Shown here piece by piece: positions 9,688 through 18,391 of a DNA stretch of 64,000 nucleotides. Source of the stretch: Flavobacterium sp. CFS9 (GTDB lineage: Bacteria; Bacteroidota; Bacteroidia; Flavobacteriales; Flavobacteriaceae); NCBI RefSeq assembly GCF_041154745.1, contig NZ_AP031573.1, positions 496,001 through 560,000 on the forward strand, read 5' to 3'. Position 1 is the first letter of the stretch. Every line of letters starts with the position of its first letter. The position numbers and the translations under genes were made by a program. The notes beneath the pieces are model-generated. The model saw nothing but the letters and a program-made list of their open reading frames with translations, had not been told where the DNA came from and did no database searches.

Positions 9688-9860
9688 TGATTCCGGCAGG
9701 TCTCCTGACTTGTTCCATCTTTAAACAGCCTTCTCATCCGCCGCGGCGAACAATGGCATTAGTAGCGTTAAAGACTTTTACAGAACTTACAGTAGCGGGT
9801 CTGTTCAGGATTTGCACCTGATTCCCTTTTAACTGTTTTCTCTAAAGAAAAAACAGACCT
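9688..9860 (-). promoter_or_regulatory. Cobalamin (AdoCbl) riboswitch
   Basis: Read on the - strand, the segment contains GGGAATCAGGTGCAAATCC, then ACCCGCTACTGTAAG and finally AAGTCAGGAGACCTGCC. These are the conserved core and B12-box elements of the cobalamin riboswitch in the right order and spacing. An extra hairpin (about 9833-9857) precedes it. It lies about 120 bases upstream of the BtuB-like gene and would turn the operon off when cobalamin is plentiful. Confidence 0.93.
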
Positions 9861-10157
9861 GAATCTGAGCGTAAAGATAGAATTATCTTTATAAAAACAA
9901 GAGTTAATTAATCCATATTGCACTTTTGACAATGACTGAGACCAAATCTCATTCATTTATTAAAAGAATGAGATTTTAAACTGAACCGTAACAAAAAAGC
10001 ATTTTTGCGACCAATTGTAAGTTCTGTTTTGGTTGCTTTTTGGTAAACATTGAAGAACTGAAACAAAATCATTCGAAACAGGATTTGATTTTATTAATAA
10101 TGAAGTGAAATAGAAATATTAAAAGTAAATTAACAAATCCCGAGATTTTTGCATCTT

Positions 10158-10165
10158 TATATTTG
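10158..10165 (+). promoter_or_regulatory. Candidate -7 element upstream of fabH
   Basis: TATATTTG matches the Bacteroidota TAnnTTTG consensus 137 bases before the fabH start. No convincing -33 TTTG is at the expected distance, so the call is weak. The rest of 9861-10302 holds a short hairpin at 10007-10036 followed by five T residues, and nothing else that I recognise. Confidence 0.3.
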
Positions 10166-10302
10166 TTAAATTGCGCCCCTGTAAATGAAGATGCCCCTCG
10201 TACTACATATTCTTCGAAAAACTCTTGTAAAATGGACTGAAGAAAGGTTTTGGGCCGAAAGTCAGAATATAAAAAAAACACTAAAAGAGAAACAAAAAAT
10301 CA

Positions 10303-11286
10303 ATGAATACAACAAAAGCTTCCATTATTGCTATTGGAGGATATGTACCGGAAACGGTTTTAAGCAATACTGATTTAGAAAAAAGAATAGATACAACAGA
10401 TGAGTGGATTACCTCCCGAACAGGCATAAAAGAAAGAAGAATATTAGATGACCCGGCACTGGCCACCTCAGACATGGCTTCTTTTGCCATTAAAGATTTA
10501 ATAAAAAATTATGATATAAATCCTCTGGATATTGATTGTCTTATCCTCGCAACATCAACACCCGATCATATTCTTACTCCCGCTGCCAGTTTGGTATGCG
10601 AAAAAGCAGGGCTAAAAAGTGCCTGGGGATTTGACCTTAACGCTGCCTGCAGCGGCTTTTTATATGCACTTTCAGTAGGTGCAAGTTTTGTTGAAAGCGG
10701 CAGATACAAAAATGTTATCGTAGTGGGTGCCGATAAAATGAGTTCGATCGTTAATTATGAAGACCGAAACAGCTGTATTTTATTTGGTGATGGTGCAGGT
10801 GCTGTACTTTTACAACCTACTACAGATGGTCGTGGTATTCATCAAAACATTTTCAGAACAGACGGAACAGGTGCTGAATTCCTTTCTGTACGTGCCGGAG
10901 GTTCTCTTTTGACCACAACTGAAGAAACCATTCAAAACAAACAGCACTTTGTACATCAGGAAGGAAGAACCGTTTTTAAACACGCTGTGAGAAACATGAG
11001 CGGTACTTCAAAAGAACTAATGGAAAAAGCTTCATTGACTCCTGAAATGGTGGACTGGGTAATCCCTCATCAGGCTAACTTAAGAATCATTCAGGCGGTA
11101 AGTGAGGAAATTGGAATTGACATTGAAAAGTTTAAAGTAAACATTCAAAGATACGGTAACACTACAGCGGCAACCATCCCGTTATGTCTTTGGGATTTCA
11201 AAAACGATTTCAAAAAAGGAGATAATCTTGTTATTACAGCTTTTGGAGCAGGGTTCTCCTGGGGCAGTATGTACATCAAATGGTAA
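10303..11286 (+). CDS. fabH: 3-oxoacyl-ACP synthase III (KAS III)
   Basis: 327 residues, the usual FabH length. The thiolase-fold catalytic triad is visible: Cys116 in NAACSGFL, His256 in IPHQANLRI and Asn286 in RYGNTTAA. The N-terminus carries the family pattern SRTGIKERR. The enzyme condenses acetyl-CoA (or a branched primer) with malonyl-ACP to start fatty acid synthesis in the cytoplasm. It stands alone here without plsX, rpmF or other fab genes, so it may be a second FabH copy or one dedicated to branched or specialised acyl chains. A terminator follows 77 bases downstream. Confidence 0.93.
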   Translation: MNTTKASIIAIGGYVPETVLSNTDLEKRIDTTDEWITSRTGIKERRILDDPALATSDMASFAIKDLIKNYDINPLDIDCLILATSTPDHILTPAASLVCEKAGLKSAWGFDLNAACSGFLYALSVGASFVESGRYKNVIVVGADKMSSIVNYEDRNSCILFGDGAGAVLLQPTTDGRGIHQNIFRTDGTGAEFLSVRAGGSLLTTTEETIQNKQHFVHQEGRTVFKHAVRNMSGTSKELMEKASLTPEMVDWVIPHQANLRIIQAVSEEIGIDIEKFKVNIQRYGNTTAATIPLCLWDFKNDFKKGDNLVITAFGAGFSWGSMYIKW

Positions 11287-11360
11287 ATAGTATATAAAAA
11301 AATTACGCTATATCCTTATGCTGAGGTAATTCATCATAAATTCAATACCGATTTTAAACA

Positions 11361-11397
11361 AAAACAATCAGTACATTTTGTCCTGATTGTTTTTTTA
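11361..11397 (+). terminator. Rho-independent terminator after fabH
   Basis: AAAACAATCAG pairs with CTGATTGTTTT across an 11-base loop and runs into more T residues. It lies 75 bases after the fabH stop, just before the converging amidohydrolase. Confidence 0.8.
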
Positions 11398-11422
11398 TGT
11401 TTTTAACTCAGATTAAATATAT

Positions 11423-12790
11423 TTACAATCCGCCGATCTGTCCCGCTATCATTTTACCCTTAAAAAATACGCCTTCTCTTTTTGGCAGACGGGCTACTGC
11501 TTCGGCAGAACAACTTGCTTTTACCAAAATAAAGTGTGCATCATCTCCTGTCGCCGGCCAGACTCTTGCGCCCGCATCGTTAAGCGGTAATATTTCATTT
11601 GTTGTCGCGATGTGCAAAGCGCGGCTCAGGCTGTATTCATCTGTCCAGCCATATAATTGTGCACATAATTTTGCTTTTTCCAGCATATCACAGGTTCCAA
11701 AAGGCATCCAATGGTCTACAATACTATCGGTACCGGTCATCAGTTTTACACCGTATTTCTTCAAAGTAGGAATAGGCATGATGGTTTTTCCCATTGGTAC
11801 TGTAGAAATTACTCCGATACCCAGTGCTCCCGTTTTTTCGGCTATTCCCTCTAAATCTTTTGGATCCATTCTGGCCAGTGCAAAACCATGGCTGATATAG
11901 GTTTTTCCTTGTAATTGTTTATTCTCTTCGGTTTTTTTAATGATGTACTCGATGGCCGACTTTCCTGAAGGTGGCGATTCGTGCAAATGAATATCGATTC
12001 CTTTATTGTGGTCTATTGCAATCTGAAACATGGTATCGAGCGATTTTTCCATATTTCCGTCAACTGTGGTAGGATCAAGTCCCCCAATAAAATCTACGCC
12101 CATTTTTGCAGCTTCTCTCAGTAAAGGTTCTGATTGCGAATATAAAATTCCATGTTGCGGAAAAGCTACAATCTCCCATCCAAAACTGTCTTTATTATTA
12201 TCCAAAGCCTTCAACAAATGCTCCAGACTTTTTAATCCGCTCACAGGATCAATATTACACTGGCAACGGGCGAAATAACTCCCTTGGCTTTTCATCAACT
12301 GAATGGCCTGCTCTGCTTTGTACTGAGAATCTACAAGCAAATCCGGAATAATCTTCTGTTCCAGCGTAATCATATCTTTTACCGTAAATCCTTTTCGAGG
12401 TGCAGCATTCCATTTTCCGCCGTAAAAAGTTTTATCAATATGGATGTGCATGTCACGCAATCCCGGAAGCATCAAAAGACCTTTGGCATCTACTTTTTTT
12501 AGTTTCCCATCAGGTTTAGCCGTCGTAATGTTTTTTATTTTTCCATCACCAATATGTATATTATACAAACTTGTTTTGGTCGCAATTACTTCTTTTTTTT
12601 CATTGTACTCAAAGCCGTCTTCCAGTCTTACATTGGTTAAAATATATTCTTTAGAAGTCACTGTACTATTTTCAGGCTCTTCGAGAGAATGTGCCATTGC
12701 TGTATTGCTTATTCCGGAAAACAATGCGGCTCCTGTTGCTGCCGCTCCCATTCTTAAAAATTGCTTTCGGTTGATTTTGTTGTCGCTCAT
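11423..12790 (-). CDS. Exported amidohydrolase, cytosine-deaminase-like
   Basis: 455 residues. The N-terminus looks like a Tat-type signal with an Arg-Lys pair (NRKQFLRMG) followed by an Ala/Gly-rich hydrophobic stretch to ~33. The amidohydrolase metal site is visible: a HIH motif in RDMHIHIDKTF, a later His in DIHLHESP, another in YISHGFA and an Asp in MTGTDSI. The HIDKTF context and the late D-S pattern resemble the cytosine deaminase/CodA group, which deaminates cytosine or related cyclic amidines. The substrate is uncertain, and periplasmic location is inferred from the signal. It is followed on the same strand by an AraC regulator gene located upstream, 96 bases away, which may control it. 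Confidence 0.8.
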   Translation of the reverse strand: MSDNKINRKQFLRMGAAATGAALFSGISNTAMAHSLEEPENSTVTSKEYILTNVRLEDGFEYNEKKEVIATKTSLYNIHIGDGKIKNITTAKPDGKLKKVDAKGLLMLPGLRDMHIHIDKTFYGGKWNAAPRKGFTVKDMITLEQKIIPDLLVDSQYKAEQAIQLMKSQGSYFARCQCNIDPVSGLKSLEHLLKALDNNKDSFGWEIVAFPQHGILYSQSEPLLREAAKMGVDFIGGLDPTTVDGNMEKSLDTMFQIAIDHNKGIDIHLHESPPSGKSAIEYIIKKTEENKQLQGKTYISHGFALARMDPKDLEGIAEKTGALGIGVISTVPMGKTIMPIPTLKKYGVKLMTGTDSIVDHWMPFGTCDMLEKAKLCAQLYGWTDEYSLSRALHIATTNEILPLNDAGARVWPATGDDAHFILVKASCSAEAVARLPKREGVFFKGKMIAGQIGGL

Positions 12791-12886
12791 CGGTTATTAA
12801 TATGTAATATTTCTAAGAAACTGATTCTCAAGAAATAATGGTGAACTGCAAAATTCACTTAATTTTTTAAAACCGGAACAGGAAGA

Positions 12887-13759
12887 TTAATGATAAGAAT
12901 GGTACAAATTATAATTTTCCTTAAAATCTGTTGGTGTTTTTCCGATATATTTTTTAAACACTTTGGCAAAGTAGCCATTATCGCTAAATCCTAACTGATA
13001 AGCAATCTCTTTTACAGATAAGTCCGTGCTGATCAGTAATCGTTTGGCTTCCAGAATGGTCCTTTCTTTAATAACATCTCCGGCAGACTTGTTCAAGAAT
13101 TTTTGAGAAAGAATATTCAAATAATTGGACGTCACATTCAATTCTCCGGCATAAAAATTCACCGAAAACTCTGTGGTAAAATGATCTTCAATCAGTGCTT
13201 TGAATTTTTTTATAATTTTTTCTGATTTCGCAGCAACATCATGATCGGGAAAATGAACTACATATTCTTTCTGCAATAATTTAAACAGCAAGTGTAATCT
13301 TAATAACACTATTTCTTTGTTCAATAGATCGTCTTTAAGCAAATCTGATTCTATTTCCTCCAACTGATTTTTAACTTTCTGAAAGTCCTTCTTATTTAAG
13401 GAAAGACAAAATGGTGAACTCTGTCCGAAAAAAGGCAGCTGCGACAAATTGGAAAAAACGGTCATTATTTCGGGCGAAATCATCAACTGAAAGCCATTGG
13501 TATTGACATCAAGCGACCAATTGTGTACCTGTCCCGATCCCACAAAATGAATCTGATAATCGGATACTTTGGTTTGTTTAAAATCGACACTGTGAAATCC
13601 GGAGCCGTTCTCTACGAAAAAAACAAGATAGAAATCGTGTTTATGAGGCTGTTCAAATTCGTTACGCCCTTTTACACTGTGTCGAAACAGGGTGATGCCA
13701 AACGTTTGCTCGCCAAGTATATTTAAAACAGACAAAGTGGGGATGGCAGTTTTGCTCAA
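12887..13759 (-). CDS. AraC-family transcriptional regulator
   Basis: 290 residues. An N-terminal cupin-like sensing domain (KHDFYLVFFVENGSG at ~40-55) is followed by a linker and a C-terminal double helix-turn-helix at ~195-285 (VKEIAYQLGFSDNGYFAKVFKKYIGKTPTDF). It is encoded directly upstream of the amidohydrolase in the same direction and divergent from the GH88 gene, so either could be its target. The effector is unknown. Confidence 0.88.
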   Translation of the reverse strand: MSKTAIPTLSVLNILGEQTFGITLFRHSVKGRNEFEQPHKHDFYLVFFVENGSGFHSVDFKQTKVSDYQIHFVGSGQVHNWSLDVNTNGFQLMISPEIMTVFSNLSQLPFFGQSSPFCLSLNKKDFQKVKNQLEEIESDLLKDDLLNKEIVLLRLHLLFKLLQKEYVVHFPDHDVAAKSEKIIKKFKALIEDHFTTEFSVNFYAGELNVTSNYLNILSQKFLNKSAGDVIKERTILEAKRLLISTDLSVKEIAYQLGFSDNGYFAKVFKKYIGKTPTDFKENYNLYHSYH

Positions 13760-14125
13760 GGGAATCGATAGTGTTGATTTGCTATTTTCAAAATTATATA
13801 ATTAATCGATAAGTAAACTATTGTGCTAAATTATTTGTTGCTCATTCTTTTCTGTGATAGTTCTTTTTACCACATAGGAAAATACATTCTCTAACTCAAG
13901 GTAAGTCCTTTTATACAATTAAATCTGATTCAAAAATTCCTTTTAAATCAACTTCTGAAAGGAATCAAATCTTTGAAAAACGCCTTAAGCCTGCAAAAAA
14001 CAGACTCTTTACACAAATTTGAAAGTTTTATGACAGAAACTGAAAGAGGGTTTTGAATCTCAAATCTAACTTCGCTGTATCAAAGCATTAGAACAAACAG
14101 ACTATAAATCTATAAAGAGTAAACA
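13760..14125. other. Intergenic region between AraC gene and GH88 gene
   Basis: This AT-rich 366-base gap separates two divergent genes and must hold both promoters. I could not identify a clear TTTG/TAnnTTTG pair, terminator or small gene in it. A TCGAT-containing sequence occurs twice (near 13766 and 13805), too short to interpret. Confidence 0.4.
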
Positions 14126-15328
14126 ATGAAAAAAAAACTAAGCCTGTTTTTAGCAATTTCTGCTATTACCATAAACTCCTTCGCGAATCTAAAACAGGAA
14201 GATCCTTCTTTGGTTTGGTTTAAAAAAGCAACCCAAACCATTCACTTTCAGTTAAACAAAGCGGCACAGACTTACCAGCCGGGAAAAAATCCACGTTCTG
14301 TGAATCCTAACGGAACGGTTAGACTGGCGGGCTTGACGGACTGGACAACCGGTTTTTTCCCGGGAAGTTTATGGTACGGCTACGAGCTTACGGGTGACAA
14401 AATTCTGGCCGATGAAGCTAAAAAGTTTACACTGGCTTTGGATTCTATTCGAAATATCAAAAACACACACGACGTAGGTTTTATGCTCTATTGTTCTTAT
14501 GGAAATGCCTACAGAATTACTCACGACAAGATTTATCTTCCGGCATTAGCAGATGGTGCCGCTAATCTTTACGCCCGTTTTAGTCCAACCGTGGGAACCA
14601 TTCGCTCCTGGGATTTTACCTGGCTGCACTATCCGGTGATTATCGACAATATGATGAATCTGGAATATTTGTATTGGAGTGCCAACGCTTTCAACAAACC
14701 TGAATACACCACTGCGGCCAATACCCATGCGCTGACCACCATAAAAAACCATTTTAGAAAAGATTACAGCTCGTATCATTTGGTCGATTACGATCTGAAA
14801 ACGGGTAAAGTATTGCGTAAAGGAACGCATCAGGGTGTTACCGACGAATCGGCTTGGGCACGCGGTCAGGCTTGGGGATTATACGGATATACCATGTGTT
14901 ATGCCAATACCAAAAATCCTAGGTTTTTACAGCAGGCTGAAAATATTGCTTCTTTTATTATGAATCATCCCCGCATGCCAAAAGACAAAATACCGGTTTG
15001 GGATTTTGACGTTCACAATGCTCTGGATACCGATGCCCTTGCACCAAGAGACGCTTCGGCAGCAGCTGTAATTGCTTCGGCATTGCTCGATTTGAGTACT
15101 CAGGTTAAAGACGGCAAAAAATATATAGATTATGCCGAAGACATTTTAAAATCCTTATCATCCGACACCTATCTGGCAAAACCGGGAGAAAACAGCTTCT
15201 TTTTGCTAAAACACAGTGTGGGAGCCTTTTTATACAATTCAGAAATTGACACTCCGCTTGACTATGCCGATTACTATTATTTGGAAGCCTTAAAAAGATA
15301 TGCAGCTCTCAAAAAGATTGAAATATAG
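14126..15328 (+). CDS. Unsaturated glucuronyl hydrolase, GH88
   Basis: 400 residues with a signal peptide ending near residue 20. The GH88 alpha/alpha-barrel is recognisable. Asp116 in THDVGFM and Asp174 in IIDNMMNLEYL correspond to the two catalytic acids of unsaturated glucuronyl hydrolases, and the 'ARGQAWGLYGY' motif near 250 is conserved. The enzyme removes the 4,5-unsaturated uronic acid that lyases leave at the non-reducing end of glycosaminoglycan oligosaccharides, probably in the periplasm. It is the first gene of the 26-kb same-strand locus with PL8, HepC and SusCD. Confidence 0.92.
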   Translation: MKKKLSLFLAISAITINSFANLKQEDPSLVWFKKATQTIHFQLNKAAQTYQPGKNPRSVNPNGTVRLAGLTDWTTGFFPGSLWYGYELTGDKILADEAKKFTLALDSIRNIKNTHDVGFMLYCSYGNAYRITHDKIYLPALADGAANLYARFSPTVGTIRSWDFTWLHYPVIIDNMMNLEYLYWSANAFNKPEYTTAANTHALTTIKNHFRKDYSSYHLVDYDLKTGKVLRKGTHQGVTDESAWARGQAWGLYGYTMCYANTKNPRFLQQAENIASFIMNHPRMPKDKIPVWDFDVHNALDTDALAPRDASAAAVIASALLDLSTQVKDGKKYIDYAEDILKSLSSDTYLAKPGENSFFLLKHSVGAFLYNSEIDTPLDYADYYYLEALKRYAALKKIEI

Positions 15329-15499
15329 GATGTTGAGGTTAATGCAATAAGCTGTCTGCGAAAAGAAATAAAACATGAAGTCCTTATGGTTAAATATTAA
15401 AAAAAGAAAAAACTTACAAAAATAATCAGTAGTTTGCCAACCAATATTTTCACTGGTATTTTCTTAAAGTAATTTCCTAACCATATCGACTTCATTACG

Positions 15500-15544
15500 A
15501 ACCCGCGAAACCTCTGATTTAAACGATCAGAAGTCTTGCGGGTT
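15500..15544 (+). terminator. Hairpin between GH88 and PL8 genes
   Basis: Outer arms AACCCGC/GCGGGTT and inner arms TCTGAT/ATCAGA form an imperfect 45-base hairpin in the 270-base gap. It lacks a T-run, so it may terminate, attenuate or stabilise the transcript. Confidence 0.45.
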
Positions 15545-15598
15545 AGTTGCTAAGAATACAATAAATTACTAACTACTAATCTATTAATAACCACTCTT

Positions 15599-18382
15599 AT
15601 GCACAAAAAATTCCTTTTATCCGTTGGGCTAATGGCCTTAGTTTTTAACTTTTCGTACGCTCAGTTGAGTGTTGTAAATGAGATTGCCGTCAAATATAGA
15701 AACTGGCTCACGGGCGAGAATCTCGATTATTCTAAAACAGAAGTCAACGAAAGATACAGTCGTTACCTCACTAATGGTATAGCCGCCAAAAACCTTTCCG
15801 CATATGACTTTACTAATCCGGGTCCGGCATGGAATTTTACGGTTAGTGCAGACCAAAATGCCTATCAGGTATTGGTGGAGCAAAAACTCATCCGATTGGT
15901 CTTTTTATACCAGTTGAAAGGATCAGCCACCAGTCCTAATCCTGACTATCACAGTACTGCACTGCGAGATGCTATCTTAGCACTTTTTAATTATATGAAA
16001 GCAAAAGGGATCAGCAGTACTACTGATTTTGCTTACCTCTCTATTCCCGCTACCGAAGAGGTTATCAGCAGTGGCCACGGGGTGTGTCTTCGTTCTTCGG
16101 GCTATGCTACTGCCGTTTTTTTAATGAAAGACGAACTGGTAGCTGCGGGAGAATTTGCACATCATTTGGGAGCGCTTAAAACGTTAACCGCTTTTATTGC
16201 TCCGGATTATCCTAATTTTAATTTTACCAATCCCGGTTTCAATTCAGATATTATCCGATCTTCAGTTCAGCAACGTCTTTGTTATGTACTCGCTCAGGAT
16301 GATACTTCAGGCACAAAAGTTACAGATATGGATTTTCTGAAACGTTTTATTGACCATGCTCTCAAAATAAGCCATGGCTGGAACGACTGTATTAAACCTG
16401 ATTTTATTACCTATCACCACAGAGGCGCTTATTCGAACTCGTATGGAGTAGATGCTCTACATCAGTCTTCGATTATGAATATGATGCTGAAAAATACAGC
16501 TTACGAACTAAGCAGTGAAGCACAAAGCAATCTAAAAAGTGCCATTTTAAACTACAGTAAATTCAGTAAAGGTTTTGAAATGCCTTTGGGGCTTGCCGGA
16601 AGATTCTTCACCAACACGGATGCGCTTAACGATTTACGACCTGCACTGGCATTTTTATACGTGGCCGACCCCGTAGCCAATCTGGAAGCAGGAAGAGAAT
16701 TTGTTCGTCTTTGGGGGCTTTCTGCAACCGCTAATACCAATTTACTAAGACAAAATGCGTTATCGATCACATTGGTCTATACACCCGGCGGTGTTATGGA
16801 CCTACTGCAAACTTTAAACTCGGGACTTAGCCCGCTTCCGGAAATAACCGAAGGACAGTTTAATTTTCCTTTTGCCGGTCTGAGCATCCACAAATACAAT
16901 GGTTTTCAGGCGAGTGTAAAAGGGACGAGCAAACACATTTGGCATTTTGAGGATTCTGCCACAGAAAATGTTTTCGGAAGATATACTTCCGCTGGTGCTT
17001 TAGAATTACTAACCAGCGGAACTCCTGTGACCCGAAGCTCAAACGGTTATACCGAAAACGGATGGGATTGGTCTCATCTTCCCGGAACAACGGTTGCTTA
17101 CCTTCCGTTACATGTACTTGAAACGGGTACTATGAGGGAAATGAACGGAAAATCGTTTCTGGCAGTCGGTTCTTTAGACCACAACGGTGTTTTTGGGATG
17201 GATTATAAAGATTACAATTCGGCTACCGGAATGACGGCGCTAAAATCTAATTTTTTCTTTAAAAATATGATTCTTTGTCTGGGTTCCAATATTAGAGATA
17301 CAAACGGAACCTACCCTATTCATACCACTTTGTTTCAAACAGCACTTGCTAACACAGCAACAGCAACTTATATAAATGGCACCTCTACAACGGGCAATAC
17401 GTTTACACTGACCCAAACGGGGGCTTTCTGGGCAACAGATGCCTTGGGCAATGGCTACGTTTTTCCCGCAAATTCAAGCAATGCGGATGCCATAACTGTT
17501 AACCGACTCGAACAAAACTCTCGTAACAACAGTAATACAGCCAATACGAGCGGCAATTTTACTACTGCTTTTATCAATCATGGTGTTGCACCGGTATCGG
17601 CCAAATTTCAATATGCTGTGGTGCTGCAAGGCGGCAAAACCGGTACACAGCAAGTGGCTGGTAATTTTGCTACTTATTTTAAAATCTATCATCAAAACAG
17701 TCAGGCACACATTGTACAATACTTGCCGGATGCTATATTTGGCTATGTTATTTTTACTCCGGTAACCGTATTTAGTTATGATGTAGTGGTAAGTGTAAAC
17801 AAACCGGCGGCTGTGATGACTCAGAAAACGGACAATGGGAATAAGTTGAAAGTTAGCCTTACCAATCCAAATTTAGGATTGTTGGCATCTAATGAAACTT
17901 ATACCTGGAGTCAGATTAGCAGTCAAAATTCCATTTTAAACAGAGTCGCACAAGCAGATCCGGTAAAATTAACGTTGGCGGGTCAGTGGCAACTTACAAC
18001 ACCTTCTTCCAATGTAACCGCCAATACTAATGGCACAAATACAGAAGTGACCTTCAACACCATAAACGGATTAACGATTCAAACAGAATTGGTAAAAACA
18101 TCCTCCTTAGGAATCAATGATCCTTCTGAACAATCTTCAAAAGAGTTACAAGTGATCGTCGCTCCCAATCCTTCAAAGGCCGATTTCAAAATGAATGTTA
18201 CAGGTGAACCGGGACTGGCTATTTTTGTAAATGTATTCGATACTTTGGGAAAACGTATCAACACCTTAAAATCAGATTACGGACAAACAATCAGTCTTGG
18301 AAGTGACTGGAGCCCGGGAATATACCTAGCTGAAATACGTCAGGGCAAACAAAAGAAAACCGTCAAACTAATGAAACAATAA
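15599..18382 (+). CDS. Polysaccharide lyase family 8, chondroitinase-ABC-like, secreted by type IX
   Basis: 927 residues: signal peptide (1-21), N-terminal alpha/alpha toroid to ~390, central and C-terminal beta domains, and a type IX sorting domain (~845-927, IVAPNPSK...GIYLAEIRQGKQKKTVKLMK). The active-site segment has His274 in TYHHRGAY and a Tyr at 278/282. A later 'ENVFGRY' with 'GWDWSHLPGTT' closely resembles the chondroitinase ABC type rather than the AC/hyaluronidase type. PL8 enzymes cleave chondroitin, dermatan or hyaluronan by beta-elimination. It is separated by only 9 bases from hepC, so the two are probably co-transcribed. Exact substrate is inferred. Confidence 0.87.
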   Translation: MHKKFLLSVGLMALVFNFSYAQLSVVNEIAVKYRNWLTGENLDYSKTEVNERYSRYLTNGIAAKNLSAYDFTNPGPAWNFTVSADQNAYQVLVEQKLIRLVFLYQLKGSATSPNPDYHSTALRDAILALFNYMKAKGISSTTDFAYLSIPATEEVISSGHGVCLRSSGYATAVFLMKDELVAAGEFAHHLGALKTLTAFIAPDYPNFNFTNPGFNSDIIRSSVQQRLCYVLAQDDTSGTKVTDMDFLKRFIDHALKISHGWNDCIKPDFITYHHRGAYSNSYGVDALHQSSIMNMMLKNTAYELSSEAQSNLKSAILNYSKFSKGFEMPLGLAGRFFTNTDALNDLRPALAFLYVADPVANLEAGREFVRLWGLSATANTNLLRQNALSITLVYTPGGVMDLLQTLNSGLSPLPEITEGQFNFPFAGLSIHKYNGFQASVKGTSKHIWHFEDSATENVFGRYTSAGALELLTSGTPVTRSSNGYTENGWDWSHLPGTTVAYLPLHVLETGTMREMNGKSFLAVGSLDHNGVFGMDYKDYNSATGMTALKSNFFFKNMILCLGSNIRDTNGTYPIHTTLFQTALANTATATYINGTSTTGNTFTLTQTGAFWATDALGNGYVFPANSSNADAITVNRLEQNSRNNSNTANTSGNFTTAFINHGVAPVSAKFQYAVVLQGGKTGTQQVAGNFATYFKIYHQNSQAHIVQYLPDAIFGYVIFTPVTVFSYDVVVSVNKPAAVMTQKTDNGNKLKVSLTNPNLGLLASNETYTWSQISSQNSILNRVAQADPVKLTLAGQWQLTTPSSNVTANTNGTNTEVTFNTINGLTIQTELVKTSSLGINDPSEQSSKELQVIVAPNPSKADFKMNVTGEPGLAIFVNVFDTLGKRINTLKSDYGQTISLGSDWSPGIYLAEIRQGKQKKTVKLMKQ

Positions 18383-18391
18383 CAAACACTA

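Noticed and set aside
10007..10041. Hairpin with T-run upstream of fabH
   Set aside because: No + strand gene precedes it that it could terminate, so it was not listed as a terminator.
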